Of a stretch of 64,000 nucleotides of DNA, positions 41,623 through 53,801 are shown one piece after another (position 1 is the stretch's first letter; every line of letters begins with the position of its first letter). This DNA is from Adiantum capillus-veneris (lineage: Eukaryota > Streptophyta > Polypodiopsida > Polypodiales > Pteridaceae), in contig CM043969.1 in the NCBI GenBank assembly GCA_014529385.2, positions 30,026,946 to 30,090,945 of the forward strand. The letters are read 5' to 3'. Below the pieces are notes generated by a model. That model saw only the letters and a program-made list of their open reading frames with translations. It searched no databases and was not told where the DNA came from. The translations under genes and the position numbers were made by a program.

Positions 41623-43266
41623 TCAGTACACAAAGGGGAGTAAGCCCAAAGCTTTGCGGAAAGCTTTGAGCTCCTCACGAGACAATGCCTTTGTGAAAAG
41701 ATCTACAAGGTTGTCCTGTGTTGGCACATAGGCCAAGTTGATCTCTCCTGCAAAGAGCCTCCCCCTGACATAGTGGTAATGCACCTCAATGTGCTTTGTG
41801 TGAGCATGAAAAACTGGGTTCCTCACAACTGTCAATGTGCTCTGAGTGTCAATGTAGATAGTGTTGGCAGTGTCCTGTCCAACACCCAAATCAACTATAA
41901 GGCATCTGAGCCATACACACTCAACCATAGTTGTGAAGACTGCCCTATTTTCAGCCTCACAACTAGAAGTGGCCACAGTAGGTTGCTTCTTGCCTAACCA
42001 TGATATACATGAACTGCCAAGCATGAAATGAAAACCATTTGTGGACACTCGCGTGTCAAAACAACCAGCCCAATTTGAGTCCAAAAGAGCATGTAAGTCT
42101 GGCGGCAATGATCCCCCCTTGGAATAAAACAAGACAAGATGTAAAGTGCCACTAAGGTAGCGGCAAATCCTCTTGACAGCCTCCCAATGCTTAGACCCTG
42201 GTCTATGCATAAATTTGTTGAGCTATGTGATTGCAAACTAAATATTCGTCCTCGTGTTGGGTACATAAATGAGGCATCCAACAGCAGTTTGGTAAAGAGT
42301 GACATTAGCATCATGAAGACTCAATTTCAAGCATGTTTCCATGGGAGTGGCAATAGGTTTGCAATCCTCAAGTCCAAACTTACACAACAATGTCTCTATA
42401 TAACTTTTCTGACACAAGGCAATACCATCATCACACTGATTAAACTGTATACCCAAGTAATGATGCAACAACCCCAAATCTTTCATCTGGAACGTAGCAT
42501 TCAAATCAGCCTTAAATTTACCAATATGTCTCTCATCTACATAAAGAACCACCATGACAAGTACATCACCCTCACGCTTTACATACAATGTGCTTTCTGT
42601 TGGACTGTTACGAAAGCCTCATTTTACCAAATGAGTGTCATCTTTCTCATACCAAGCACGAGGATATTGCTTCAACCCATACAAAGACTTTTTACATCTG
42701 CACACTTTGTCCTCTTGTCCTTTTATGACAAAACCGCGAGGCTGCGTTACATAAACTTCCTCAAATATGTCACCATTCAAGAAAGCAGTAACAATGTCTG
42801 ATTGATATACATCCCAACCAAAATGAGCTGCCAATGCACATAGAAAACGCACGGTAGTCATAGGACAAGTGGGAGCAAAAGTCTCTTCATAATCTATGTC
42901 TTTTTGTTGTGCATAACCTTTTGCAACAAGTCGAGCCTTATGGCGATCAATCTCACCATCCGGTTTGCGTTTCAACTTGTAAACCCACTTTGTACCAATG
43001 GCCTTTTTGCCAGGAGGCAAATCACATAAAGTCCATGTGTCATTTTCTATGAGTGCATCATATTCTGATTGCATGGTGGCCATCCAATTTTTTGAATTCT
43101 GTGCTTCATCAAAAGACAGAGGGTCCTCAACATCATATAAGATAGACACAGCCAAAGCATAACAATTTGATGCATAATATGCATGCCTAGAGTCTGAACG
43201 AGTACGACTAGACAAAGGTGCATCCAATTTACTGTCATGCAATGTATGCACTAGCCATTTTCGCAT
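41623..43266 (-). pseudogene. Copia 2 reverse transcriptase and RNase H
   Basis: The RT begins near 43180 (ENDTWTLCDLPPGKKAIGTK, WVYKLKRKPDGEIDRHKARL) and runs through YGLKQYPRAWYEKDD at about 42619, where a rearranged stretch and frameshift follow. The next frame has MVVLYVDERHIGKFK: the catalytic YVDD is YVDE, so the polymerase is dead. RNase H (41623-42210) has LLDSNWAGCFDTRVSTNGFH, SCEAENRAVFTTMVECVWL and IDTQSTLTVVRNPVFHAHTK. The usual SCEAEY motif is changed to SCEAEN. Confidence 0.85.
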
Positions 43267-43327
43267 ACCTGTAGCCTGCTCATTTTCAGCCCTTTAGTAC
43301 ATCATGTACATTTGCATCAGTAATAGG

Positions 43328-44289
43328 CTAATATGTAACATTTTTGGAAACCCCCATAGGCTGTATGTTTGCCTCATTGTAATTTACATTCAAACTTACA
43401 CAACTGAAAAGAGGCAACAAAGTGTCATAAATGTCCTCCTGTGAGCTTACATTACTGTCTCTAGTACATGACAGCAAGGGGTGAATAGAATCTTCCACAA
43501 ACACTACATCTCGTGAAACCAGAATACGCTTTTTTTGTGGATGATACAACCTATAACCTTTGCTTTCAGCGCTATAACCAACAAAAATACGTTTGACAGC
43601 CTTATCATCCAATTTTTTATGTTGTGTTTCTGGCACGAAAGCATATGCAAACAACCAAAAATACGCATGTGCTCAAAAGAAGTCTTTCTATCATGCCATG
43701 CTTCATATGAAGTAATAGACTGCAAAGCTTTCATAGGACACTTGTTAAGTACATAAGTGGCGCACATGATGGCCTCAAGCCAAAAAGAATGTGGAAAAGC
43801 TTGACTATTGACCATACATCGTGCCATTTCCGTAAGTGACCTGTTTTTCCTCTTAGCAACACCATTTTACTGAGGTGTATAAGGCACTTCACATTGGTGT
43901 TTTACCCCACGACTAGCCAAAAATGCATTAAATTCATGAGACATATACTCCCCCCCTCGATTGGAACGGAGGGTGCCCATAGTACATTTTGATACATTTT
44001 CAGCCATAGCCAGAAATTGTTTGAAGCACATGAAAACTTTGGAATTTGCTTTAAGCGGAAATACCCATGCATGCCTAGAGTAATCATCAACGAAAGTCAC
44101 GAAGTACATGTAATTTCCCAAGGACGGAGTTTGCATGGTCCCACAAACATCACTATGCACAAGCTGCAATCTACATGTGGCCCTAACTAAACCATCCTTT
44201 GGAAACTTAGAACGCTGCATTTTACCCAAAATACAGGCTTCACAAACATGTTTGGTAGGAACTTCAAGAGGATGCAAAGAAGCAACCAT
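43328..44289 (-). pseudogene. Copia 2 integrase
   Basis: 43867-44289 has the end of the zinc finger (CEACILGKMQRSKFPK) and the core HSDVCGTM with TFVDDYSRHAWVF. The second catalytic Asp is replaced (TLRSNRGGEYMS, normally RSDRGGEY). A stop follows PYTPQ. 43504-43827 carries MARCMVNSQAFPHSFWLEAI, and 43328-43654 carries the C-terminal region IFVGYSAESKGYRLYHP. Two frame breaks are present. Confidence 0.83.
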
Positions 44290-44314
44290 ATCAAATTTCT
44301 ACAAACGCAGCAAA

Positions 44315-44773
44315 CTAGTAAAATTCAGATGCCCCAAAACTTGCATGCCACAGTTTTGCATCTAAAACAACCCTTGAATCTGCAACTGCATTTGCAAAAA
44401 TTTTTCCACACGTGTCATACAAAGTGATCTTATATAGCCCACAACACAAAAGGGCAGATGCAACAATCTCATCACCAAAACTAAGACAATGAACTGTACA
44501 TCTATCATCCACAAATTTGACTACAAGTCCAAGTCTAGCAAGTGTAGATACAAACAAAATATTCTTCTTGATCCCAAGTACATAAAGTGCATCAACAAGT
44601 GTGAAAGAACTGCCATTTGCAGCAATAAGCACAATATTTCCAACCCCCTGAACCGGATAAGAGGCATTGTTGGCACAAGTGATTGAATTCTCATGAGGGA
44701 GAGACTCGAGAGAGATGAACAATTCACGATGTGAGGTAATGTGCTTTGTAGAACCACTGTCAAAATACCACAC
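44315..44773 (-). pseudogene. Copia 2 aspartic protease
   Basis: It starts MWYFDSGSTKHITSHRELF, with the D-S-G catalytic triad, and ends in the GAG-pre-integrase region (VLDAKLWHASFGASEFY). The first part is cleanly open. It joins the zinc-knuckle region (44760-45026) by a frame change. Confidence 0.85.
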
Positions 44774-46021
44774 ATGTGAAATCTATAGAAACTAACATGC
44801 ATGCACAATGGACAACAACATTGTAAGTGCATTCTACACTTAAAGCCCATTGTGTATCAACATCAGCATCATAGTCTCCTTTCATAAAAGACTCAACAAT
44901 GGATGCATTTGTAGTGGAACCATCATTTGCAGTGGAGCCACCCTCTTTCTTCTTAGCCTCTTTTGCCTTCAATTTAGGACACTGCTTGATCAAGTGATTA
45001 TTGGCTTTACAATAATGGCAACGCATCTTCTTTTTACCCTTATCACCAGAATTTTTAAATGAATTGTTGCCAATAGGAGCATTAGGAACATAAGTTTTTC
45101 CAATCGCAATAGAACCATAAGAAGTGGCTGCATTGTTGTTACCACCCTTTCTTTGAGAAGCAATAAAAGCTGGTTCAACTGCACACTACCTAGTCCTTCT
45201 TTTTATAAAAAGTGATTCTTGCAATAGCAATTTGCATAATGCATCAAACTTGACAACTTTAGATATCCTTGGGTCATAAGTCCCCAAGTACTAGCAAAAG
45301 TCTGGTAAGAATCTGGTAAGGCATCAAGAACATTTTACACAAGGGAACTGTTTGAAATGACTTCACCTGCATAAATAAGTTGCTCATTGATATACTTGAC
45401 ACCAGCAAAGAAATTTTCCATATCATCTTCCTCATGCATAATCTTCGATTCCAGCTCTTTACATAGCAAAACAATTTTAGCCTCATTGCGGCTTGCATAA
45501 AGACCTGCTAGAATATCCCAAGCCTGTTTTGCAGATTTTGCTGAATGAATGTGAGGAGTAATGGTGGACTTCACAGAAAACACAATCAGTGCATGAGCCT
45601 GCGCATCCTTTACATCCTAATGAGTTTGATCTGCCGTAGGCAAAACAACTCTAACGATAGTAATTCTTGCAGCAAGTCCTGCAACATTCAATGTGAGGAG
45701 TAATGGTGGACTTCACAAACAACACAATCAATGCATGAGCCTGCGCATCCTTTACATCCCAACGAGTTTGATCTGCCTTAGGCAAAACAACTCTAACAAC
45801 AGTAATTGTTGCAGCAAGACTTGCAACATTCTCAATGTTGCTTATATCCTCAAAACCGAGACGTACATCAATGCCGTGCACAATATTCTAGACGCCCTTT
45901 GACACAAGAACATGTTGCATCATGTCCGCCCACATAGGGTAATTGTCCCCATCCAACTTGTCCTCAGCCCATCCTCAGCAGCAGCAAACATCTTGAACAC
46001 ATATGTGTTGTTGTGAGCCAT
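44774..46021 (-). pseudogene. Copia 2 Gag with an internal tandem duplication
   Basis: The start is placed at about 46019-46021 (MAHNNTYVFKMFAAAED). The CCHC knuckle MRCHYCKANNHLIKQCPKLK is at about 44960-45026. The capsid block SAKSAKQAWDILAGLYASRN, EAKIVLLCKELESKIMHEED lies at 45335-45583. A 142-bp segment is tandemly duplicated (45549-45690 and 45691 to about 45835). Since 142 is not a multiple of three, it breaks the frame. Several stops are also present. Confidence 0.8.
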
Positions 46022-46559
46022 GAAAAATGTCTACACCTTATGTGAAAACTTCCCAAAATGAGGAGAAACCGAGTGAGACTAGCACGTGCTATATAGCACA
46101 ACCCGTAGTAGAATGTATAGGACTTGTTATGAAAGAAACCGCACTGACATAAATTTTGCACCAAATGACGAAATTACTTGTGCAGACCTGCTTGTAGTGG
46201 AAAACGGAGGCCAAAATGAGCCCAAATTAGAAATCTGAGCAGACAAAGCTCACTAAATTTAGAGAAAGTGAGCAGGCGTATGCTGGAGCTACTAGCGATA
46301 AAGCTCCGGAGGATGAAACCTGCCCTTATACCAATTGTTGGAATTAGGTTTGCAGAGAAACGCACACAGCTTAGAGAAGACAAAGGAAGCTCAAGGCACA
46401 CAATAGAGAGTGTACTACTTAGTGTGCAATGCAAAGATAGATAGACCTCGAGTGATGGGAGGATATACAATCGGGGGAAAAAACCTCCTAAAGAGGGAAA
46501 AATTGCCTCGATGGTCCTAGTGTATTCACACACGTCACTACCACATGTATATGATAACA

Positions 46560-47029
46560 GATTGTAAATACAAAGCCATTTGACCCCTTGAACTTTATTT
46601 TTGGTTTAACCTATGGTAGCCTTAGTATATAGGGTACCTAGGTCATTTTGTAAAGAGAACTTTCATCATAATCTAAGTTTTAAGCTGCCATTGACTGTGT
46701 GTGAGAGAGAAAGCATGAGCTTCATCCAAACGCACCTCCCGATTTGATCATCCCATTGGAGATTTTATTGCACCATTGTGCTAGGCTCCGCAAGTGCTAC
46801 ACAACAAAGCCAAGCATTCCTCGCAAAACAGAGCACACGTGCTAACACATCTATGTTGTTTAATAACCTCACATGCAATGAATAATCACCAAGATTAAGT
46901 TTTGACTAATTCAGGGCTAAGTAGTACTGTGTGTGAGATAGAATTAGAAAATCAGAGAGAGAGAGAGAGAGAGAGAGACTGAGACAAAACTTAGAGATTG
47001 TATATCAAGAAATCACTAGTACAAGTTCT
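46560..47029. other. Flanking sequence with a short (GA)n run
   Basis: No gene seen. A GA run lies at 46951-46978. It may belong to the 3' end of gypsy family B or to an older repeat. Confidence 0.4.
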
Positions 47030-47033
47030 TTAA

Positions 47034-48342
47034 TACTAGGTTGGTAATGGGACACTTTTATGTCCTGTTAAGTGACCATTTTCCTTGAATTATGTCAAGA
47101 GTTTCAAAATGGATTTTGAGGTGCTATCTGTCTAGAAAGTTGTCTCATGAGCTGAAAAAAACTCGACATTTTTTTGGAATATCAATTCCATCTTTAACCT
47201 TGTCCTTGCACAACATTTCACAACCTAAAATGTGTGAAAAAACAGGTCCTGTTTTTGGCTTTTTTCAACTATACCACTCTAGAATTCATGTCTGTGAGGT
47301 CTATAATGCTAGAGAACTATCTTTAGTAGTCCTCAACATGTCCTGATGCTTCTAGGGAGAAATAAATGTTAAAGTTGTAAGTTATGACCAAATTACAAAA
47401 ATTGTCAAATCCTGTTTTTTAACCAATTTTAGCTCTTCTATGATTTTTTTGGTGGCTTTCATGATATTCAAATGCACTGTTGATTTTCTATGTCGCATAT
47501 TGTAACATAAAGCTAATATTCCTTGAGTTTTAGGGCACCTAATACCCTATTTTGCATAGTAGACAACGATGGTTGATTTTTTCAATTATAGAAGAAAAAG
47601 AAACATTCTAGTATATCAAGTATAGCTTTTTCAATATTGTTAGTTTCTTGTGACAACTACATACATTTTGTAGGTAGTAACCATATCTAGTCATAATGAT
47701 CAAATTTGGCTAGATATTGAATAGTTTCTATGGGATTCTACAACTCATAATGTTGAACCCAGTTTTTTCATGTTTGCTGTATTTAGCACTTCATCTTTGT
47801 CCCCAAGATTCCCCTTGGTAAGAGATGTATTATTCTTTTGACATGCTCCATGGCTCCTTATGAGCCTAAAGGACAATAGGGAACTAAGAAAAGATGCATA
47901 TATTATTTGTATTGAGCATGGCTATAGAAACTTTGATGATAGGTTTGTAGAATGGTAAAAATTCAACTTTTTTGTACCTATTTCTTTTGGCAAAACAAAA
48001 AATAGTGAGCGAGAAGCAATCATATGTTCTGATCACCAACCCATTGAAGTTAACGAGGGAATTTATCTCAAGTCCTACAAAAATCCCTAATCTTATTTTT
48101 ATGCAACAAAACGTAAGAAATGAATGTTTTGATGAAAATGTATTGGTCCATCAACTTTCGAAGCTTGGTGTGACCAAAAGATGAGAAATTTTACAAGTTT
48201 CTTATTTTTTCCATGTGTAGTAGTCCTTGAACTATAACCTCATGAAAGGATTTTACAAAATGAGTGGATCTACTATGGTTTTGGAGGTTTTTTAAAACCC
48301 TGAAAGGACACTTTTATGTCCTGTTAGGTTACCAACCTAGTG
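47034..48342. mobile_element. Short TTAA-flanked inverted-repeat element (piggyBac-like, non-autonomous)
   Basis: TTAA lies at 47030-47033 and 48343-48346. The ends are 14-bp inverted repeats, TACTAGGTTGGTAA (left) and CACTAGGTTGGTAA (reverse complement of the right), with one mismatch at the first base. Just inside each end is the near-palindrome GGACACTTTTATGTCCTGTT. The 1309 bp between are AT-rich and carry only short frames (47092-47346, 47972-48184) with no transposase motif. TTAA duplication with CxCTA-type ends is the habit of the piggyBac superfamily, but assignment from the ends alone is tentative. Confidence 0.6.
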
Positions 48343-48346
48343 TTAA

Positions 48347-48664
48347 GCAAGATTCAATACAATCGCACTTCCCAAAGTTCCCCATTCCCAAGTATAGAGT
48401 TGTGCCTTGAATTCAGTTAGAATCACCTGATTCTTGGCATACACTAACAATATCCGATTAAGGTCTTCAGGCTTACAATATCCGACTAGCTACTAATAAT
48501 CAAAGAGTACATCCGATATCTGATTTGCTACATATCCGACTTTGTATTTACCCTTCAACACATGGCACATCCCGGTGGTGTATTTGACAAAATCTGACCC
48601 GGATCCACATATCCCTTGATCAATGAAGACCAAGTAAAAAATAAAGTGCCATGATTACAACATT
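48347..48664. other. Unassigned, possibly the 3' LTR start of gypsy family B
   Basis: It contains several ATCCGATATCTGATT-like stretches and a purine-rich minus-strand tract. No second LTR copy of family B lies in the window, so its LTR could not be delimited. Confidence 0.35.
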
Positions 48665-50895
48665 TCAAACAGTGGGTTCATTGGGAAGTACTTCAAAATA
48701 TGACAAGTATTCTGGAACAAGCACAATAGGTTCAGAAACTATCACTGATCCAGTAGTAACACCAACAACTACTTCATCATCTGGCAAAATAGTGATCTCC
48801 TACTCATCTGATCTCTGAATTGTAGACAAACCTTCACAAGGACCCATATCTATTGAAATTGGATCAACTAATATCTTCTTCTCAACAAATGTAGACTGTG
48901 CAATATCCTTTATAATCTTGAACCTATTTTTTGTACAAATCTCTGTGCTTCTTTAACTGTTCCATCACCTTTAGTTAATCAGCTTCATGGTTACTGACAA
49001 CCTTGATATGACCTTCTCCTAAGGATGCTTGATAAGGGAACTCATCTTTTCTCTGAAGGTTGCCCATGCTTCCTGCATACCTGTTTCCAAAGGTTGCCTA
49101 AGGACTGGCATGTCCCCTTCAGACATAAGAACACCATTGACATCTACCTCCTCTTCTCCCAACACCTGTTTCTCCAACTACTGCAAAGGTAAAATTTTCT
49201 GATTCAAGATCTGATTCTCCACTTGCAACTCTTTATTGACAGTGTCTAATTGTTGCAATTTTGATTGAACTTTTGTTTCCAAATCCACTGTCCAGTCCTT
49301 AAACATATTCAAAAAAGCTTTTCCTTGGCTAACTCATTCTGATGTGCCACCATCAGGTCCTGAATCTCCTTCTGATGTGTAACTTTGACATTCTCCAACT
49401 CTTCCTACAAGGCATTAGCATGGACAGTTTGATCATGCAACAATATTTTTGAAACACTAGAATCAGCCACAGATTGTAACTGTATTTCCATATCCTGCCG
49501 TTGTTGATGAATAAACTCTTTGACACCTAAAAGCATCTTCTCTGCCATTCCAGCATTTGTTGGCTTGTGAGTCTTTGGAGAAGACAAATTATCAAAGCTC
49601 AGTTGTTTGACTATAGGTTCCAGCTCTTCTTTTCTCTTCTTGGACAAAGTGAAAACCTTGCCAAGCTTGACCCGATTTGGTGTCCCTGTATCAGGCTTGT
49701 TTAATGAAATATCCATGTCCTTCAAAGAGTGTACAACTTCAGGAGTATACACACTTTTAAGAGCTTCACTGTGATTATAACCTGCTTTAATCATGAACAC
49801 ATAAGTCTCTGCATTCACCTGATCGTTGAGTAGCTCTGCAGGTACTTGCACCCCACCAACATTAGGGTGTGATACAATCTCAAACTGTAGTAGCTGTGTA
49901 GACCCTTCTGCCTTGCCTACAGTAGTCAAAGAAACATCACTACTGTCCAACTTTTGAACATAAGAAAACAAGGCTGCCAAGTAGGCACACAACCTACTGT
50001 TTGTAGAAGCTTTCCTCTTGTCAGACATATTAATCTCCCCATTGATCCTCTCATAAAAAAGATAATCCCAATTAACACATCCTCCTTGCTCAGCAAAATA
50101 GAGAGGAGCAAAACACTCCTTGTACATATAATCAAATTTAACTAGGAAATAGATTTTCTCTAGATACCACTTCAGCTGCTCTCTTCTAACATTTTTGACA
50201 TTATTCAACATGTAATAATTTCTGCCACCCTCTCTGGCTCCAAACTCCTTCTTCAACAAGAACTTAGAGCACCTAGGAATCTGAGAAGTTCCATTGATTG
50301 GAAGTTTGAATACCTCAGCAATCAATCAAGGACTCAAAGCTACATTGGTAGACATCATACCCTTTGTCTTTCTGAGAATCTCCACTTCAGATTTAGCATA
50401 CATGTTTCCTTTCCACTCTTGCCATGGAAAAATAGCAAAATCAAATAAATCTATCTTCTTTAACCATAGTGAATGTACCTCTGCAGAACATTCAAGCTCC
50501 ACTCTGAAATCCACATAGGGCTCCATCAAGGTCTAATACAACTTGATAGGTGTCATTGTCGGTGGGATATAGGGCTCTTCTTCTCCAAAAGATTGGTATT
50601 CAAGCTCAGAACTACTCGCATCTATTCTCATGGATACTGGCTTTCTCCTTGAGTGATTGCTGCTTGGCTCTTCCTCATCAAGCGTTGGTCGGACAGCAGG
50701 TCCCCCTTTTGTTTTGCCCAGCATGCAATCAAGAGAATGATGAAAGAGAGTAGAGGGCTGGAGAATAGAATGGTACAAGTGGAGAGAATCAGCCAGTACA
50801 CAATGCATGAAGAGGAAACGTGACGAGGAAGGAAATAGGATGTGAAAACATGAGAGACTCTCAACTCGCGTGCTGGAAACGTCGTTTAAGTGCAC
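48665..50895 (-). pseudogene. Extra long frame downstream of family B integrase, function unknown
   Basis: One frame from 50895 down to 49405 is broken only by TAG (50533-50535), TGA (50326-50328) and TAG (49405-49407). A probable start is MLGKTKGGPAVRPTLDEEEP at about 50724. Features: an acidic/basic N-terminus, a central domain with LKWYLEKIYFLVKFDYMYKE and GGCVNWDYLFYERINGEINM, then a Lys-rich stretch (LSKKRKEELEPIVKQLSFD). The C-terminus is predicted coiled coil (KEFIHQQRQDMEIQLQSVAD; after the stop, EELENVKVTHQKEIQDLM). With frameshifts it continues through DTVNKELQVENQILNQKI to a stop at 48665-48667, about 685 codons in all. No transmembrane segment is evident in the region after the probable start, so it does not look like a typical env. 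I did not recognise the family; an Athila ORF-like or plant retrotransposon accessory protein is possible. Confidence 0.6.
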
Positions 50896-50944
50896 CTTAC
50901 ACTTTTCAAGTCACTCATTAAAAATAGACCTTAGTGGATAATCA

Positions 50945-52018
50945 TCACTCTTCTCGATAAAATTTTAAAAAGCTGCAGTAAAAAAAATATCCGACCTCTA
51001 ATAATCCAATCCGAAAATCAGACAAATTTTGAATTCGGACATCTCCACCAAATTGCACTTGGTTTCCCAAGACTTGAATATCCTCCGTCTGATTATCAGT
51101 ATCTCTACACACTGCTTCATCCATCAACTCATCTACTTGGACAATTACTGTTGTAGGCCAATCTAACTGAGGTGGTTTACCAACAAAATTTTTCAATCTA
51201 AAACCATTAACTGGAGAATCCACTCTTGTCCCATACACATCAGCAACAGTAAAAGTACCCTCATCCCTATCCTCAACAATCTAATATGGTCCCTTGTATC
51301 TTAAAGTTAATTTTCCAGGATGTGGTCCCAATCTAGAGTTATAAAGCATAACCCAATCTCCCACCTGAAAAACTTTGAACTTGATATTCTGATTCACCCA
51401 AGCTTTTCTCCTGCTCTGAATTGTTTTAGTTATGTAAAAACTGACATGCCTATCTTCTTCCAACTGCAAAAAATACCTGCTTCTATGTTGAACAGACATT
51501 TTGGGCATCATTTTCTCAGCACTCACCCTGAGACTAGGTACCACAAACTCCATAGGGACAACTGCTTCAAGCCCATAAACTAACTTGAATGAATTCATAC
51601 CTGTAGTCACTTTGAAAGCTGCCCTAAAGGACCACAATGCTGAATCTAACTTTTCATCCCAATCCTTCTTATTGTCCTGCACAATATTCTTCAAAACCCT
51701 AATCACTATCTTGTTAGTACTCTCGGCTTGACCATTGGCCTGAGGATGATAAGGTGTGGATTTTTTGTGCATGATCATATGAGTTTTAGTAAGTCCAGCA
51801 ATAACAACAGTCAGAAAATGAGATCCTCTGTCACTTACCAACTCCACAGGACAACGAAACATGGTCATGATCTTATGATAAAGAAACCTTGCCGCACTAG
51901 CAGCTGTATTGTCTTTCAATTCTACAGCTTCCACCCATTTAGTACAATAATGAGTAACCACCAATATGTACCTGCATCATCTCCTAGTAGTTGGCTTCAC
52001 TGGTCCCACCAAAACTAG
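50945..52018 (-). pseudogene. Family B integrase core and C-terminus
   Basis: 51281-51964 contains HYCTKWVEAVELKD, LVSDRGSHFLTVVI (catalytic Asp) and PYHPQANGQAESTNK (catalytic Glu), then the C-terminal part with VFQVGDWVMLYNSRLGPHPG. After a TAG at 51281 the tail continues in frame (IVEDRDEGTFTVADVYGTRV, DSPVNGFRLKNF) to 50945. The first catalytic Asp region is just upstream and is broken by stops around 51965-52027. Confidence 0.85.
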
Positions 52019-52027
52019 ACCCCATTT

Positions 52028-52873
52028 CTAAAAAGGTTCTAGAAGCAAGATTGGATGATCATTCATTCTTTCTGTAGAATTAGGCTGACCCATCTTCTGA
52101 CATATCACACAACTCTTAGCATAATTGTGAGCATCCTTCAACACAATGGGCCACCATAATAGTGCTTGTAAAACCCTTTTTCCAATAATATCTCCAAAAA
52201 AATTTCCTCCAGCAGCTCCAAAATGTGCTTCTTGTAAAACTGCTGATTGTTCAAAATCAAGAACACATCTTCTAATGACCTGATCAATTCCTTTCTTATA
52301 TAAAGCTCCAACAATAACCAAGAAAGGTATACTTTTTAGTGCAAACTTTCTTCTCTGATCTGTAGAAAAGTCTGATGGCATTGTACCATCCATAAAAAAC
52401 ACTAACATCTGATCATACCAATAATTAGAATTGACAGTTTGAACATCAAACAACTGAGCATCAGGAAGATCATCAATAACACCTTTAGGCTTTTCACCTG
52501 TCTCAATCCAACTTAAGTAATCTGCAATAGCATGCTCCTTGCCTTGTGTATGAGTAATAAAAAAATCAAACTCTTGCAATAATAACATCCATCTAGCCAA
52601 CCTTCCTGTAAGCAATGGTTTTTTGATTAAGTAAAGCAAAGCCCGATGATCTACATGAAAGATCACCCTATTGCACAACAAGTAATTCTTGAATTTGGTC
52701 AAAGCATACACCATGCCCAAAGCTTCCCTCTCAGTCATTGCATAGTTTCTTTCAGGAGAGGTTAACACACGAGAAGCATAATATACACGTCTAAACCAAC
52801 CCTCGACACCTTCCTGCATTAATAAAGCTCCAATAGCCACATTTGAAGCATCCACAAAAACATGGAAAGGCAA
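52028..52873 (-). pseudogene. Family B RNase H and integrase zinc finger
   Basis: RNase H has FHVFVDASNVAIGALLMQ (Asp), MTEREALGMVYAL (Glu) and FHVDHRALLYLIKK (Asp). It is followed by the linker and the HHCC finger (EAHFGAAGGNFFGDI, NYAKSCVICQKMGQP), where the first His is kept. No second RNase H is present, unlike the family at 34969-38295. Confidence 0.87.
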
Positions 52874-52918
52874 ATTTCAATCAGGAGCCTGTAAAATAGG
52901 AGTAACTGCTATCATCTT

Positions 52919-53800
52919 CTACATTAGTTGGAAGGATCTTTCCTGAGCATCAGACCACACAAAAGGTACATGCTTCTTAGTCAAATGAGTAAGAGGCATA
53001 CACACATTGGCTAAATACGTGATATACCTGCTATGCCACTTAACCTGGCCAACAAATCTACCCAACTCCTTAACATTTGTAGGAGCCTTTGCTGGTTGAA
53101 TCACTTCAATATTCTTATCATCAATGGACATCCCCTTATGAGATACCACATGACTCAATAAAATACCACTCTTGACTGCAATCACACCTTTGTAAGGATT
53201 CAGACACATTGTGAACATCCTACATCTTCCAAAGCATAACCTCAAATGCTGCAAATGTAAGTCCTTTTTGCCAAAAACTGAAAAATCATCCACAAACACC
53301 CTCATGAAATCCTACAAACAGTGCTCAAAAGTCTTATAAGCTGTGTAATTAAAAGATGGTGGACCATTCTTCATCCCAAAAATTCATGATGGTGGACCAT
53401 TCTTCATCCCAAAAGATGGTGGACCATTCTTCATCCCAAAATTCATGACAGTAGAAGCATAAGCCCCCCATTCTATTATAAGATCTTTTTTGTCCTGATC
53501 TTCCTCAGCCACCTGAATCTAGTTGTACCAAGAAAACCCATCCAAAAAACTATACATTTCTTGTTCAGCTACTGCGTCCAAAATAGCATCACAAAAAGAC
53601 ATAGGGAAAGGATCAGTAATGGTTACTGCATTTAATTTCCTATAGTCAACACAAACCCTGATTTTCCCATTCTTTTTTGGGAACCACAATAATCGGAGAC
53701 AACCATGTGACTTCATGGATAGGTTGGATAAACCCAACAGCTAACAACTTGTCAATTTCCTGTTTTACTTGAGCTGCAAAATTAGGGTTCATTCTGTACA
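52919..53800 (-). pseudogene. Family B reverse transcriptase with triplicated motif B
   Basis: 53519-53737 has FPKKNGKIRVCVDYRKLNAV and YSFLDGFSWYN (motif A, D-G-F), with a frameshift just before it. Between 53355 and 53450 the motif B segment FGMKNGPPS occurs three times in frame, in units of 33, 27 and about 27 bp. Motif C is VFVDDFSVFG at 53270-53300. The thumb (LLSHVVSHKGMSID, VKELGRFVGQVKWHSRYI) follows. Extra motif B copies and stops make it non-functional. Confidence 0.85.
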
Positions 53801-53801
53801 T

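Larger units (their letters stand above)
41336..46559 (-). mobile_element. Ty1/copia element 2, decayed
   Basis: LTRs of about 225 bp: 41336 to about 41560, and 46336-46559. Both start TGTTGGAATTAGG; the right one ends GATAACA. The flanks CATTG (41331-41335) and GATTG (46560-46564) could be a 5-bp target repeat with one mismatch. Minus-strand gag, protease, integrase, RT and RNase H follow in copia order, with many stops. A primer-like TGGTATAAGGGC lies at about 46322-46333. LTR divergence and catalytic losses mark it as much older than the copia element at 24470-29969. Confidence 0.88.
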
